Source: Asparagopsis taxiformis (Eukaryota; Rhodophyta; Florideophyceae; Bonnemaisoniales; Bonnemaisoniaceae). Taken from it: a DNA stretch of 64,000 nucleotides. Within the stretch, counting starts at the first letter, position 1, and each line of letters starts with the position of its first letter. The DNA is taken from contig JALQPE010001682.1 in assembly GCA_030407315.1 (NCBI GenBank), forward strand, positions 19,607-83,606. Direction: 5' to 3'. Shown here piece by piece: positions 50,301 to 61,129 of this stretch. The translations under genes were made by a program, and so were the position numbers. The notes below the pieces were generated by a model. It was given only the letters and a program-made list of their open reading frames with translations. It was not told where the DNA came from and ran no database searches.

Positions 50301-50579
50301 GTCGTGTGCTGCCTACATCCACGCATTGCAGCAACTAAGCAGGCGGGTTCACTACTAATATAAAGTGCACGGAATATGAGTAACGTGATGGGTGAGTATT
50401 GTTTGTGTTGAGGGAGTAAGGCGGGACCATTATGAAACACGGAAGAAGATTTCTCCCTAGCATAACTTAGGCTTGAAGCCTGGAATCGACCCATCTTTCG
50501 GTGCCATTTAGCCTCACAGTTCGTGCTTACAGAAGCCAGTGATGACCCCGCTCGGGGCGGTGGCCGGTGCCTGGGGCCG

Positions 50580-50782
50580 TTGTGGCCAAATTAGACACCC
50601 TGATTTGAATTAAAATTTGGGCTATTCTCAAAAACATGCACATGTGAACATGTTTTTGAGATGGGGGTGTGCCGTACGGCAGAATCGACCGCCCAAATCG
50701 ATGTTTTTTGCAATATTTTTTCTGCCCGAAATATTACAATTTCTGGGCTGGCCAGCAATGCATCTGAGCTGGACATCCCCAT
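50580..50782 (+). repeat. Palindrome repeat copy 4
   Basis: In the same orientation as copy 3. The 34-nt palindrome is at 50627-50660. The final GGACGTCC segment is lost: the copy breaks off after GCTGGACATCC. Confidence 0.8.
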
Positions 50783-51149
50783 GTCCAGTGGCCGTCCGGA
50801 TGTCGCTCACCTGGTAAGCGTGATGCACCTGTGACAACCTATGTGACTGCAGTCACAGCCGCCATGGCGGCCGTGCAGTACAACACTCAAAGACAGGGAA
50901 TCACAATTGTGATGTGTGAAAGATTAATCTTTTTAAACTTTTTCTCTACCACGTATCCGTCACAACTTATTACCTACACCGATTACGGGTTTCAAGACCT
51001 TTCCATTGCTGTGTACCCGTATACTCTGTTCCGTTCGATATCAACCAGTGTTCCTCACGAAAGAGTGCAAACGTCACGAGATACGTCGTCAAATTTGACT
51101 GTCTCGCCGAGCGGTCGCCATCCTGTACCGAATTTCCACTCATTCCATT

Positions 51150-54100
51150 ATGACGAATAAGCGCAGGCGCAACAGCAATCCGATCGTTGACGACGCAACC
51201 GTGCCAATTCTGCGCGAACCCGCTAGCCCTTGGGAGGATTCTAGTGACATGGGTACACGTCGAAACGTAGGTCGCGCCGCCCGCGAAACTACTCTCGCTG
51301 GCAAAGACTTCCTCCGCCTCTTGCTGGATTTATTCGCCCACTCAAGTTTCGCAGACTTGACGGACAAGCCGGGAGGTTTCACATACGCGGACCTTGGCGC
51401 TTGGGTTGCGCAGGGCACGGAAGAACAATTTGCGGCGCTGCAAGGTCGACTCAGCATGGCCTTCAGCGGTCGTTCGAAGAATGCTGGAGTCGAGGCGGAT
51501 GTTGCCGAAATCGTCATGGCAGAGATGAACGTTGAGCGAGCCAAGCAGATTGTTCGTCTGGCATTACCGATTGCCGAGTTTTCAAGACAGGATGAGCGTA
51601 TCGGGCAATGGGTTGAGCACTGCATCCTTTCTGGGATCGTGCCGCAGACCTTCCTTATTGGATGTAACATGCTTCCTTCGCCACTACAGGCGCCGCAGCG
51701 CGGGGAACCAAGCGCCTTCGTTCTTGCTCCACCGGAAACGTTCGAGGTATTGATGTATTTCCAAGCGTTGTCTATCATCCGAAATCACAACAAGAACCTG
51801 CCGCGTCGCCGAATAGGCGACGCGGCCGAAGAGGGGAACGAAGCCGCACGCGTCCCAGCCCATCGGAAAAGCACTAATCGAGCTTGTTACGTGGTTCAAG
51901 TTTTATACCATGCTTGGACCGATGTGGCCTTCGCCGCAAAGTTTTCCAGCTTCGAAGAGTTGATGGCGCCGTACATCATTTTCGACAGCAGTGAGCATTG
52001 GTTTGACGTGCTCGATGAAGGTCTATTCGCACCGATGGAGCAGAAGCTAGATCTCTACCACGACAAAGCTCCCCTATCTCATCCTGATGGATATGGTGGA
52101 AAAGTAGAGACAAGAACCAGTGCGCAGCACAGTGCATTTAGGGACCTTGTGAGGAAGTTCTTCGACCGGTTGCAGTTTCTTATCGTCAACCCGGACCTGT
52201 ACACCTGGCCGGAGTCCGACCGCTGGGGGGCGCTGGAAATATACTTGTCAAGCGGAAATCCGGACAAGCTGCCAGCGTACTTTGACACCCTCGACGAAGA
52301 CGTTATGGCTGTCCTCCGCCCGGCACCACAAGCCGCGGACGCAGAAAAGGTCCCCAAGCCGGTTGATGACACTCCCACTCGTCGCAACACAGGAGGGAGA
52401 GGTTTGGTTCCGTCGACAAGACACACAACCAGGCTTCAACTTGGACCTGGGAGGACCAGTCTTACTGCCCAAGGGCCGTCGTCTCCCCCGTCACCGTCAC
52501 CCCATGCGACAGAAGAGCAGGAAAGTGAAGGGCAGGCTCTCGCAAAGGACTTTCTTTCGAAAATGAGTCAGTATTGCCGGGTGTACGACGTCCCTTTCGA
52601 AGATTTGGTCAGTGCCGACGAGAGCCGAGAACACGTGCCCATCACGGGCAACGTTCAGCTCATTCTGACTGATCCGCCCTACAATGTTCGTCGTAAGAGG
52701 AACGATTCCAACTCTTCGTACGACAGGCTAACTGCAGAAGATATGCAGGCTAGCATCGAAGTGTTTGACGAGCTGTTGCGCCCCGGTGGCCACGGCATCG
52801 TGTTCTGCTCCGTTTTGCAGTTCTACGAATGGTTCCATTACTTGGAAACGTACAAAGGACCGCAGTCAGAAGGCCCAACCGATGCTGCTGCCAGTGATGA
52901 CGGGTCGGATGAAGAAGAGGTTACGTCCATGAATTCGGACTCCGAAGCATCGCAGCACAGTGGCGAAGAAAGTGCGGATGAGGAGGAGGACGAGGAGGAG
53001 GAGGACGTCGTTCGGAATTCAGTTTTCTTCGTTGACGAGGTACCTCTGTTGTTTGTCCGACTACCTGGGCACCTCTATCAAATGCCGGGGCGGAAGAGGT
53101 ACCAACGCATGAACATGGCAGAGGTCGCTATCCACTTCTGGAAGCGAGGTGTTCCGTTCAAGACTGAAGCGAGGTGACTGGAAGCGAGATGGTGGCCTAT
53201 AGGAACCACGGATACATGGACGGCACGTACCCGGCGTGGTGCAACGTCACCATCAATATGCCCGCCATCGATTCGAATGAGATGGTGTGGCGAACAAGGA
53301 GCACAACCGGTGCTACGGTCAGAGTTCGTGCAGAGCAGAAGAGCGTCGCTCTCATGATGGAGTTGATCAGCCAGCATTCACAGCCTGGTGATATTGTTGT
53401 CGATCCATTCTCTGGCACTTTCGCAACGGGAAAAGCAGCTATGAGCTTGCCTGAGCACCGTGTTTTCGTCGGCAGTGACATGGACAAATTGTGTGTGGCA
53501 CGATCGCTTCCAAAGCTGTGTGCAGTCATGTCACGTGTAATTCTTTCAAACAACACTGACATGAGGGTCACGACAGAAGCGAAACAGAGTGCTGAGAAGT
53601 TCTTGGCGTCCCCCTCTGTCACGATGCGTACGCAGAGGGAACGCAGGATCATCGAACCCCCACCTGGCCTTCCCCTGTACCAGAGGTTCCCGAAATATAT
53701 TCGGCAGTACCTCTGGCAGCTGTGCCCAGAGTCGATTGCGTCGCACGAGCACATGGAAAAACCGGTACATTATTGGCCACCTTCCCTGCGCCGCTGGTTG
53801 CAAACTGAAAACCCTCGCGTGATGCGGGCACACGATTGTGTTGCGAAAAAATTGAGCGTTCGACCATCGCTGATTAAGCATCCAAATGCAGGAAGAGGGC
53901 TCTTCGCTGAACAGACATTTAATGTTGGCGACGAAGTATGTGCATACTACGGAACTGTTGTGTACTCTGATATGAGCAAGGAGTCGATGAGGTTCGCGTA
54001 CGGAGAGGGTCACATGGCGATAACGAAGGAAACATTCTTGATGTATGCCATCAAGCTGTATGCAACAGCGGAGGACGACGAAAACATCGAGCATCCAATT

Positions 54101-54364
54101 TGGATTGTTCCGGCTCCGTTCTGTTCGGCGCAGTTCATCAACGACCCGCGGTATTTGCGAGGTGAGGACACTCCGGCGGAAGACACCAGGCGGATGGCCA
54201 ACGTCGAGTTTGTCGAGAACTACAGCAGCGGTTCGACGGGGAAGAAGCTCAAGGCGAAGGACCTAGAAAATCCGAAGATCATTGTAGTACGTGCAATCCG
54301 CGATATCTGTCCGAGGCAGGAGCTCTACGTTCATTATGGGACAGCGTTTAGAGCATGGAATTAG
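51150..54364 (+). pseudogene. Gene B: DNA amino-methyltransferase fused to SET domain, broken by one small duplication
   Basis: ATG at 51150. Residues 1-490 are a novel helical region plus disorder. The methyltransferase core has catalytic ILTDPPYNV (DPPY at 52671-52682, residue 508), LRPGGHGIVF, an acidic insert (EEEDEEEEDVV), then VVDPFSGTFATG (from 53402) as the SAM motif. DPPY before the SAM motif marks the beta-type order of N4-cytosine/N6-adenine enzymes. The C-terminal SET domain (about 53840-54364) shows NAGRGLFAEQTF, AQFINDPR, NVEF and QELYVHYGT. The frame breaks at 53165-53190, where GACTGAAGCGAGGT is followed by GACTGGAAGCGAGA: a ~14-bp tandem duplication that makes a stop at 53177. 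Reading resumes at once, so the damage looks recent or an assembly error. Likely roles: DNA and histone-lysine methylation in the nucleus. Confidence 0.75.
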
Positions 54365-55024
54365 GGTCACGAAAGATGTTTTCATTTCGACTACAAATAA
54401 AGCTACGTTCCAGAGTTGAAGTATATCATATAATGCAGCATGTCCAGCCACCATTAGTCCAGGGTGAAACCTATTGAGCAGTACTCGCCTGTCAAAAACC
54501 AATCGTTCACACTCTAGGTGCACTTCGTCCGAGCAGTGAACCTGACTGCTTGGTTGCTGTTATGCGTGCAGATGCAAAATACACGACCAAGTTGAAATGG
54601 ACGCCCGGTGGATGTCCAGCTCAGTTGCATTGCTGTCCAGCCCAGAAATTCTACAACTCAGGGCAGAAAAAAATATTGCGAAAAACATCGATTTCAGCGG
54701 GTCGATTGTGCCGTACGGCACACCCCCATCTCAAAAACATGTTCACATGTGCATGTTTTTGAGAATAGCCCAAATTTTAATTCAAATCAGGACGTCTTCC
54801 GGACATAGGGGTGCTCGCGGCCTAGCTCGACAGCTGTAATTGTACCTCATTAAATACTGTTGATGACTGCCTACCGTATACAATCTGGGCTGTTGGCGTA
54901 TTCTCCGGTACTTGACCTGACCTGAACGTTCATCGCAGACCGTTGTGGTTACCGACACTATACAGCAATCTTTTTTGTATCTCGTGCAACTCAATCCTTC
55001 CATCGCTTCCGGGAAGGCTTCATT
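54365..55024. other. Intergenic region between genes B and C
   Basis: It holds the inverted palindrome repeat (54588-54845) and presumably the promoter of gene C. I see no ORF of interest. Confidence 0.5.
54588..54845 (-). repeat. Palindrome repeat copy 5 (inverted)
   Basis: Reverse orientation relative to the other copies. The 34-nt palindrome is at 54730-54763. The outer flank (GACAGCTGTAATT, 54828-54840) matches the outer flank of copy 3 in reverse complement, so the two copies mirror each other around gene B. Confidence 0.8.
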
Positions 55025-57309
55025 ATGCCGCCGCGTATTGCGAAGAAAGCTCCAAAGCCTCCGGGCCTCCAGAAAAACCGGTCAGCAGCTGCTGTATCGA
55101 GTGCCCGACAATCCCGTGCGAAGAAGCGGTGTGGGCCTACCGGCAGCATTGAACCGCGGTCCGGTAGTCGCAAGACGGACCGGCGCAGAACTGGGGATCC
55201 GCAGCGAGAAAGTGAGGAAGGAGGAACGGCGCGGAGAGAGATGGGGCTTGACCGAGGCAAGCGTGCTCGCAGGGACAGTGAACATCATGATGATGACATG
55301 ATAGTGGCTCAAAACATGTTGGAATTGCGGCAGAGTGCTATGGCAAAGGTAGTTCCTCCCGGGTTGGCAGATGCGGAGGTGCTGCAGACGGAGTCCCAGC
55401 CGGGGGTTCGCGAGACACTGGAGGCTGTGACCCCCACTGCGCCAACTATGCCGAGTACATCAGCCCCAGCAGGTAATGCAGTCAGGGACCCGAGGATAGC
55501 GGCAAGGGATGTTGTTTCTGAGCAACGTTCACAGGATGCCAACTATCATCGGCGGTCAGGTGGTACTGAGGGGAGAGAGCAGCCGGAGTGCGGGCCTCGT
55601 CACAACAGACTGTCATTGGTGCCAAATATGCGCGTAACGCCCCCGCGACGTCAGGCTATTGCCGATGGAGGACATCATAATCCCGATAGCGTGGGAGATG
55701 GGGGGACGGTGAGGGCAGAGAGGTTGCATCCGCCGGAATCCATCGATTTAATGGCGAGTCGCATCAATGCGCAGAAGAAGAAGATCGCGGAGCTGGAAAA
55801 AAAGTGTTTAGCCAGGACATAGCAAACAAGGCGCTCACCACGGAGATAGTTGCGTTGGAGGCTAAGGTGAAAACTCTGCAGGCGGAAAATGCCAGCCTTA
55901 CTGCAATTGCGAGAACAGGTAGAATCAGTGATCACGGTGGCGGTAAGTCGAAAATACAGAAAGCCATTCCTGTGAAATACCTTGGAGTTCTTAGGGCGGT
56001 TGAGGAAAACCTGACAAAGTGGTGCAAGAACGAGACTATGGAGCTGGACCCTATAGCGGAACAAACGCAGAGACGTTGGACTGGACGTACCATCGAGGTA
56101 GAGCCGGTAGAAGGGACACTTTGGAGCGAAAACGGTGTAGGATATATTGCTACCCCTCCGGGCTATATCATCAAGAATCTGCAGTGGTATACACCTTCGT
56201 ACAGAGACGAGAGTGATCTGCTGAATGACTTGGTGCGACACGTACTGCGTCAAAGTCCGTGGTGTGATGTGTTTTCCGATGAGGAGCAGCGTGTGTGCTG
56301 TCAAGAGGCTGTGGCGGGGAGCAAGGAATTGAAAGTGAAGGTGACGCAGAAACTGTCCGACGTGATGAGTGCACGGAAGCGTAATGCGAGGGACAGATTG
56401 TTCGGTTCGCTGGGGTACACGAAATTAATGTCTAGATGCACGATGCTGACGACGCGAGCTGAGATGGACGAGCGAGAGGATCAAAAGCGCGAAGCGTCTG
56501 AGAAGCTTTTGAAACGGGAAAGCAACGGTGATTTGGATATGGGGAGGTGGCGAACGGCACCGTTCTCAGAGCTGCGATACAGCAAAGGCATGGTTCCTGA
56601 CAGCTTCGAAATGGAAGTGAATGGTGATGCATGGTTTAACAACCGAGTAGCTGTGAATGTGCTGGACATCTTCAGGGGTTATTCGATACGACCAGAACAA
56701 GTAATGGACATAGAGACGAGCATACTAACGCTGGCGCGCCTGGATGCTTGGCTAGTGACTACTGTGGAGTGTTTGGATGAACCGAAGGGGAAAGGAGGTG
56801 CACGGCAGAAGGAGTTTACAAGGCGGTACAGTCAATATGTGGGGGTAGCTTTTCAGCAATTAGTTGGTATGGTGGTGTACTGCATGTCTTGTCTCCAAGG
56901 CTCGCAAGCAAGGGAAGAAACGGACGTTGTCGAGAGCGAACAGCGGACTAGTGCACAGTCACGGCATGTGTTTGCAAGCCGTACTGTGACGAGAGAGGCT
57001 GTTGAAGTGTGGCAAAGCGGAGAGGGGTCTGGAATTGTTCATGTCGTTGATGATGTAAACCGCTGCTCATCACTTGTTCTAGTGTCCGAGGATTGGATTC
57101 AATCGCATATTACGTCAAACCTCGGTGCTGTAATGGATTGTGTGATTGCGCAAGGACTAATTGGCGCAGAACTTTTCGTCGTTGACCCATATGCTGGACA
57201 CCTGAGTGCAAACCTGAATGTAGAAATCAATGCCCCACAGTATGGGGGCATGGAGCGGCGCCATGCAGCAACTGCTGATAACGGTTTTGGCGTAATGGAG
57301 GATGGTTGA
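55025..57309 (+). CDS. Gene C: unknown coiled-coil protein in two ORFs with putative -1 frameshift
   Basis: ORF1 (55025-55822) starts MPPRIAKKAPKPPGLQKN, is basic and disordered for ~230 residues and ends in a coiled-coil (INAQKKKIAELEKK). ORF2 (55804-57309) lacks a good ATG and continues the same coiled-coil (DIANKALTTEIVALEAKVKT). The overlap contains A AAA AAG at 55798-55804, exactly in phase with the ORF1 codons GAA AAA AAG. A -1 slip would continue as GTG TTT AGC in ORF2 and give a 761-aa fusion, with ORF1 alone ending at 264 codons. The ORF2 globular region has no recognised domain (WYTPSYRDESDLLND, MDIETSILTLARLDAWLVTT). A simple indel is the alternative explanation. Convergent with the transposase gene, 77 bp apart. 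Confidence 0.6.
55798..55804 (+). promoter_or_regulatory. Candidate -1 ribosomal frameshift heptamer A AAA AAG
   Basis: The heptamer fits X XXY YYZ in the zero frame of ORF1, and the -1 frame is precisely the frame of ORF2. I did not identify a definite downstream pseudoknot. Confidence 0.4.
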
Positions 57310-57386
57310 AATTAGTGCAGTAAATGTGACGTTGACTAGAAGGCTTATCATGTAGTACATTATCAATAGAGTGCTGCGATTTAGAT

Positions 57387-60300
57387 TTATTCTTCTTCAT
57401 TATCATCTGTGAACTGGTAATCAGTGTTGGTGTAGAAGCGGTTGAGATAGAAACGGTGGTCCGACCAGTGCATTTGTTTCGTAAATGGCTTGACTGGAAA
57501 GTTACTTCGTACGATGTGCACGGTGCCAGATATAGTAGATGCAGGAATGAGGTCAAACCAAGGACCACCTGCACTGTGGGATGCAGTGTCATTGCTGTCA
57601 ACGGATCCGTTGTCCGGGTCCCATGTGGACCACTTTAAACAAATGCACCCAAGTGATTTTTCCACAGCGGTTTTTGGGGCAAAGCAGGTCATATACTGAA
57701 CGAAAGCGAGTTCTACAGGTTGAAACAGGTTTGGAGACTGCAGGCGTACCAGTGCCAGGACGCGCCCTACCCATATGGTTCTGTAGTCATCGGCAGTTCC
57801 GGAGATGACGACAAAGGAGTACTGCGATCTCTTTGCGGGGCCGAATGATGAAGTTGCAAAGACGCGCTGCTGCTTGTGCCTCGACACGTTTGTGGGGCGA
57901 AGCATGCCACTGTGCGGGTCAAAGTCGTCGGCATCTGGGACGTACCCTCCCATGACGTAGGCGGACTTTACCGCGGTGACGGAAATGTCCATGTCATGTA
58001 TTGGAGGGCCTTCTGCCGTGGCGCGCAGTCTAGCGAGGGTGAGGAACGCTTGTGCAGCTGTGTCACCGAGTTGCTGGAATAGCGTTATGGTGCCAGACGG
58101 GAACGAGGAGTTGTGCAGAGGCAAAAGAGTGGCAGGATCGGGCTGTCCGTCGATATCTGCAACGAGGAGGGTTGCATCGGGCAGCAGGGAGGCAAAGTCG
58201 TGCAGTGCAACGGTGAATCCGTCGCGAACGAGTACTGCACCGTCTGTGGGCGATATCATGCGTGCGTTTCCCAATGTGTTCGATGGGGTATGACCAGTTG
58301 GAGTGGCCAAGGAGAATTCCATGTGGCGAATAGTCTCTTCCATGGCTGTGGAGCGCCTTCGAGAGGTTTTCCTATAACTCTGTTTGAACAGAAGATGCGA
58401 GTGTTCGTAGGGGCCTGCATCAATGTGTTCCAGGGCGCCATATCTCTGCAAGTCACCGGGAAGATGGTCTAGAAGATGGAACTTGAAAGTTTTGAGACCT
58501 GTGGTGTGGAATGGGCCGAGGGTGGAGAGCATTGATTGTTTGAAATAGGAAATGGAGTTCTGGAGGCTTTCTAGTTCGGCGGCAGTCCAGTGCTTGATGC
58601 GACCGCGTTTCATGACCCATGCGACGAGGTCAGAGTATTGCGTGCAGATGGAAGTGAGGGGGCTGTCTCTACTTCGTCACAGCATGTGTCAATGAATGCT
58701 GCGATGAAAGGGAACACCATGTCGACATGGTGATAGTCTTTGGCTGCGAGCATGCCGCGTATGCCGTCCTCCGTGAAGAGGCCGTTCAAATTGGTGCCCT
58801 TCTCACCCTTGGAGAAGTCGACATGAAGACCGGTGATGTAGTAGTCGCGTTCGATAGCGGACAGAATGCTGTTTGAGCCGGCGAGGATGGATTTTTTCAC
58901 CTTCTTGAAGGTGCGAGGTGTCCCGGAATGGGAGGCAGTGGTGGTGGTGAGGTCTGGGGAGCTGAGGCGGTGGACAATGCACTGTTGATGAGCTTTGAGA
59001 TGCCGAGGTGGAGATTGTGCAGAGGCTCGAAGGAGAAAATGTTGTAGGGGTCTAGGGGACTGTTGGTGGGTAAAAGAGCGGTCGATTCGAGGACAGAGTG
59101 TTGTTCGAGGAGGGAGAGAGCTTCGAGCGGAGCAGTTGTATGCTCCTGAGCGCTCTCTTGGCGTGCAGAGCGTGTATCATCGAGGGAGCGGGGCTGGTGT
59201 GGCGCGCTGGATTCAAGTTGAGTGGCGGGGATGTAGCAGCGGTGGCAGGGATGTGTGGTGGTAGTGCTGTTGCGAGTGCATGAGAGCTCTTTGGCCTCTG
59301 GAAAGTCGCAGCAATAATTGGCTAGGATGGGAAAGCATTGGCGGGCAGTTGCAGTGGAGTCTGTGCAGGGGAACCCGGAAGAGAACGCGGTGGATAGGGA
59401 CGAAAACACTTTTTCGAGTGCTTTATGAAGAATATCAATTTTGCGAGCGCGACTAGCAGAACTAGAGGTTGTCGGCATTTCATCACCGAACAAGGCGTTG
59501 GACGAAGGGTTAACAATGTACGGAAGATACCCGACGATGGTGAGGCCGGTACGGATGCAGTGGCGACGGAGGGGGGCGGAGAAGTTGAGCAGTGTGACGT
59601 GTATGGGGTATGCGACGATTGCGGAGCTCTTGAGGCTTGTGCTGCTCTTGTCGGAGTACACTTGGAGGAGGCCGGCAAAGGAGGAAGGTGTGGGATCATT
59701 TTCCTCTGCCCATACGACCTGTGGATCTTCCGAGAGCTGCACGCGCTGTCTAGTAACCTGGTGCAGCGTTTTCGCGAATTCTGTGTGTAGGGGATGAGAA
59801 AATATTGCGGTGCCGTCTGGGGCGGTCTGTGGGGAGGGGTGGAAGAGAGTATTTTGGTCGTTAGCCAGTGCTAACTGCCTGCGGAGCATGTCGACTGGTC
59901 GCGGAGGTACAGCTGTGCCGAGTACTTACCAGTTTTGTCTGGAATGATGTGGCTCTTGTAACCTTCGGTGCGGAAATGTGTTTCGACCATGGAAGCGGTA
60001 ACGTGGCGACATTCTTCTACGGTGCGAACGGCGCTGTTGAACTTTTCTAGGGAGAATGCGGGGTCTTGTAGGATGGTGATGACTTCGCTCACGCGGCCAG
60101 CGCCGGCCTTGTACTCGAGGGTTGTGAGACTGGCGGCGAGGGATTGCACGAGGAGGTCTGCGCGGGAGGGGGTTGAGGTTGGTGGCAGTGGAGCGTCACA
60201 GGGTGAGTCGCTGGAGGAAGCACGACCAGATTCTGGGTCTGGGGAGCTGGGTTGCGGGGAATCATGGTCGCCGTTTCGAGCAGGCTCATGGGTGACGGCA

Positions 60301-60425
60301 GGGACACGAGCGTTGTTGAAATGTTGGGGAGAGGGGTTGAAACGGTAGCGACACGTTCGCTCATGCAGCGCGAGCGCATAAGCATCTACGCAGTAGTAGA
60401 AGCACCCTTCATACTTGCATTCCAT
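57387..60425 (-). pseudogene. Gene D: Plavaka/KDZ-like transposase, three frameshifts
   Basis: About 1010 codons in four overlapping ORFs (59871-60425, 58897-59889, 58610-58900, 57387-58613), ATG at 60425. The N-terminus is a C2H2-like finger (MECKYEGCFYYCVDAYALAL then HERTC). The first break falls in the phrase YLRD(P)VDMLRRQ. The core has VYSDKSSTSLKSSAIVAYPI, LTIVGYLPYIV, QCFPILANYCCDFPEAKELS, HPCHRCY and FSFEPLHNLHLGISK, as in transposases of the Plavaka/KDZ groups. Breaks two and three fall near 58900-58920 and 58660-58670 (a C5 run). The C-terminal part, with YSDLVAWVMKRGRIKHWT bridging a break and a BAH-like WFDLIPASTISGTVHIV, matches the tail of such transposases. As sequenced it cannot make a full protein. 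Confidence 0.7.
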
Positions 60426-61026
60426 GTCGAGTTTTGACGCAAAAGGGAGGATTGCGAGCTGAACAGGGGAGACTGTGCCGTCCAGATGCGACCAATTTTA
60501 TTTTTGTGGTGCTTTCGAGACTTGGAATGTAACGTGTTCGTTCGTAGTTTTGTGGGTAGTAGTTTTGTGCTCACTCCAGCTGACATCCCAACGGTGGAAT
60601 TTAACCGAGAGTTCAATCATTTCCAACTGTTACATCACATTGCGTGCTGGCAACGTGTGCATGGAAGGACGAACGACTGCCCTGGGAGATGAATTTTCAA
60701 TTAATTCATTAGTAATAATAAACTTTTTTATTTCCGAACTTCGTGGAATCTGAATGTGCTTTACAGCGGATATGCCACGGATCATGTAAGGAAAGCAAAT
60801 GGATTCTCATATATATGATTATATGTTTATATTCGTTGTTCTCGATCCGGATCTCATTGTTCGGGGAATCAGAGACCATGGCTTGGGCCATACTCAATCT
60901 CACTGCCGGCGATGATTTCGAGTATGCACAGCAAGACTTAAGCGGACGCAGAAAGCTGTCCGGTCGACGCCGCAGGCTCCACTCCGCCCTCATCACCGAC
61001 TGATATTCTTTGACCGACTTTGCTTT
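60426..61026. other. Upstream region of the transposase gene
   Basis: No ORF with recognisable features. It is presumably the transposase promoter. Confidence 0.4.
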
Positions 61027-61064
61027 GTACGTGCGCGAATCTTGATCAAGATTCGCGCACGTAC
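61027..61064. repeat. Perfect 38-bp palindrome
   Basis: 19-bp arms without any spacer, starting GTACGTGCGCG and centred on TTGATCAA. No mismatch. It lies just before the 230-bp repeat array. Confidence 0.9.
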
Positions 61065-61129
61065 CTTCGTTCCATCCTCTACCCTCGAGGGTATGCGTTG
61101 AGGGAAGCGTGGGTTTTGAGTCTGACTAT

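Larger units (their letters stand above)
49756..51149. promoter_or_regulatory. Divergent control region between genes A and B with two palindrome repeats
   Basis: Two direct copies of the ~200-bp repeat sit here (palindromes at 50127-50160 and 50627-50660), between the head-to-head ParB/dioxygenase and methyltransferase-SET genes. The first copy has an extended outer end beginning at AATTACAGCTGTC (50033), which is shared with the inverted copy at 54588-54845. Their position suggests protein-binding or promoter function. Confidence 0.5.

Noticed and set aside
45265..54845. CRISPR-like array
   Set aside because: The palindromic repeats are ~200 bp, few, kilobases apart in places and in mixed orientation; this is eukaryotic DNA and the pattern is not CRISPR.
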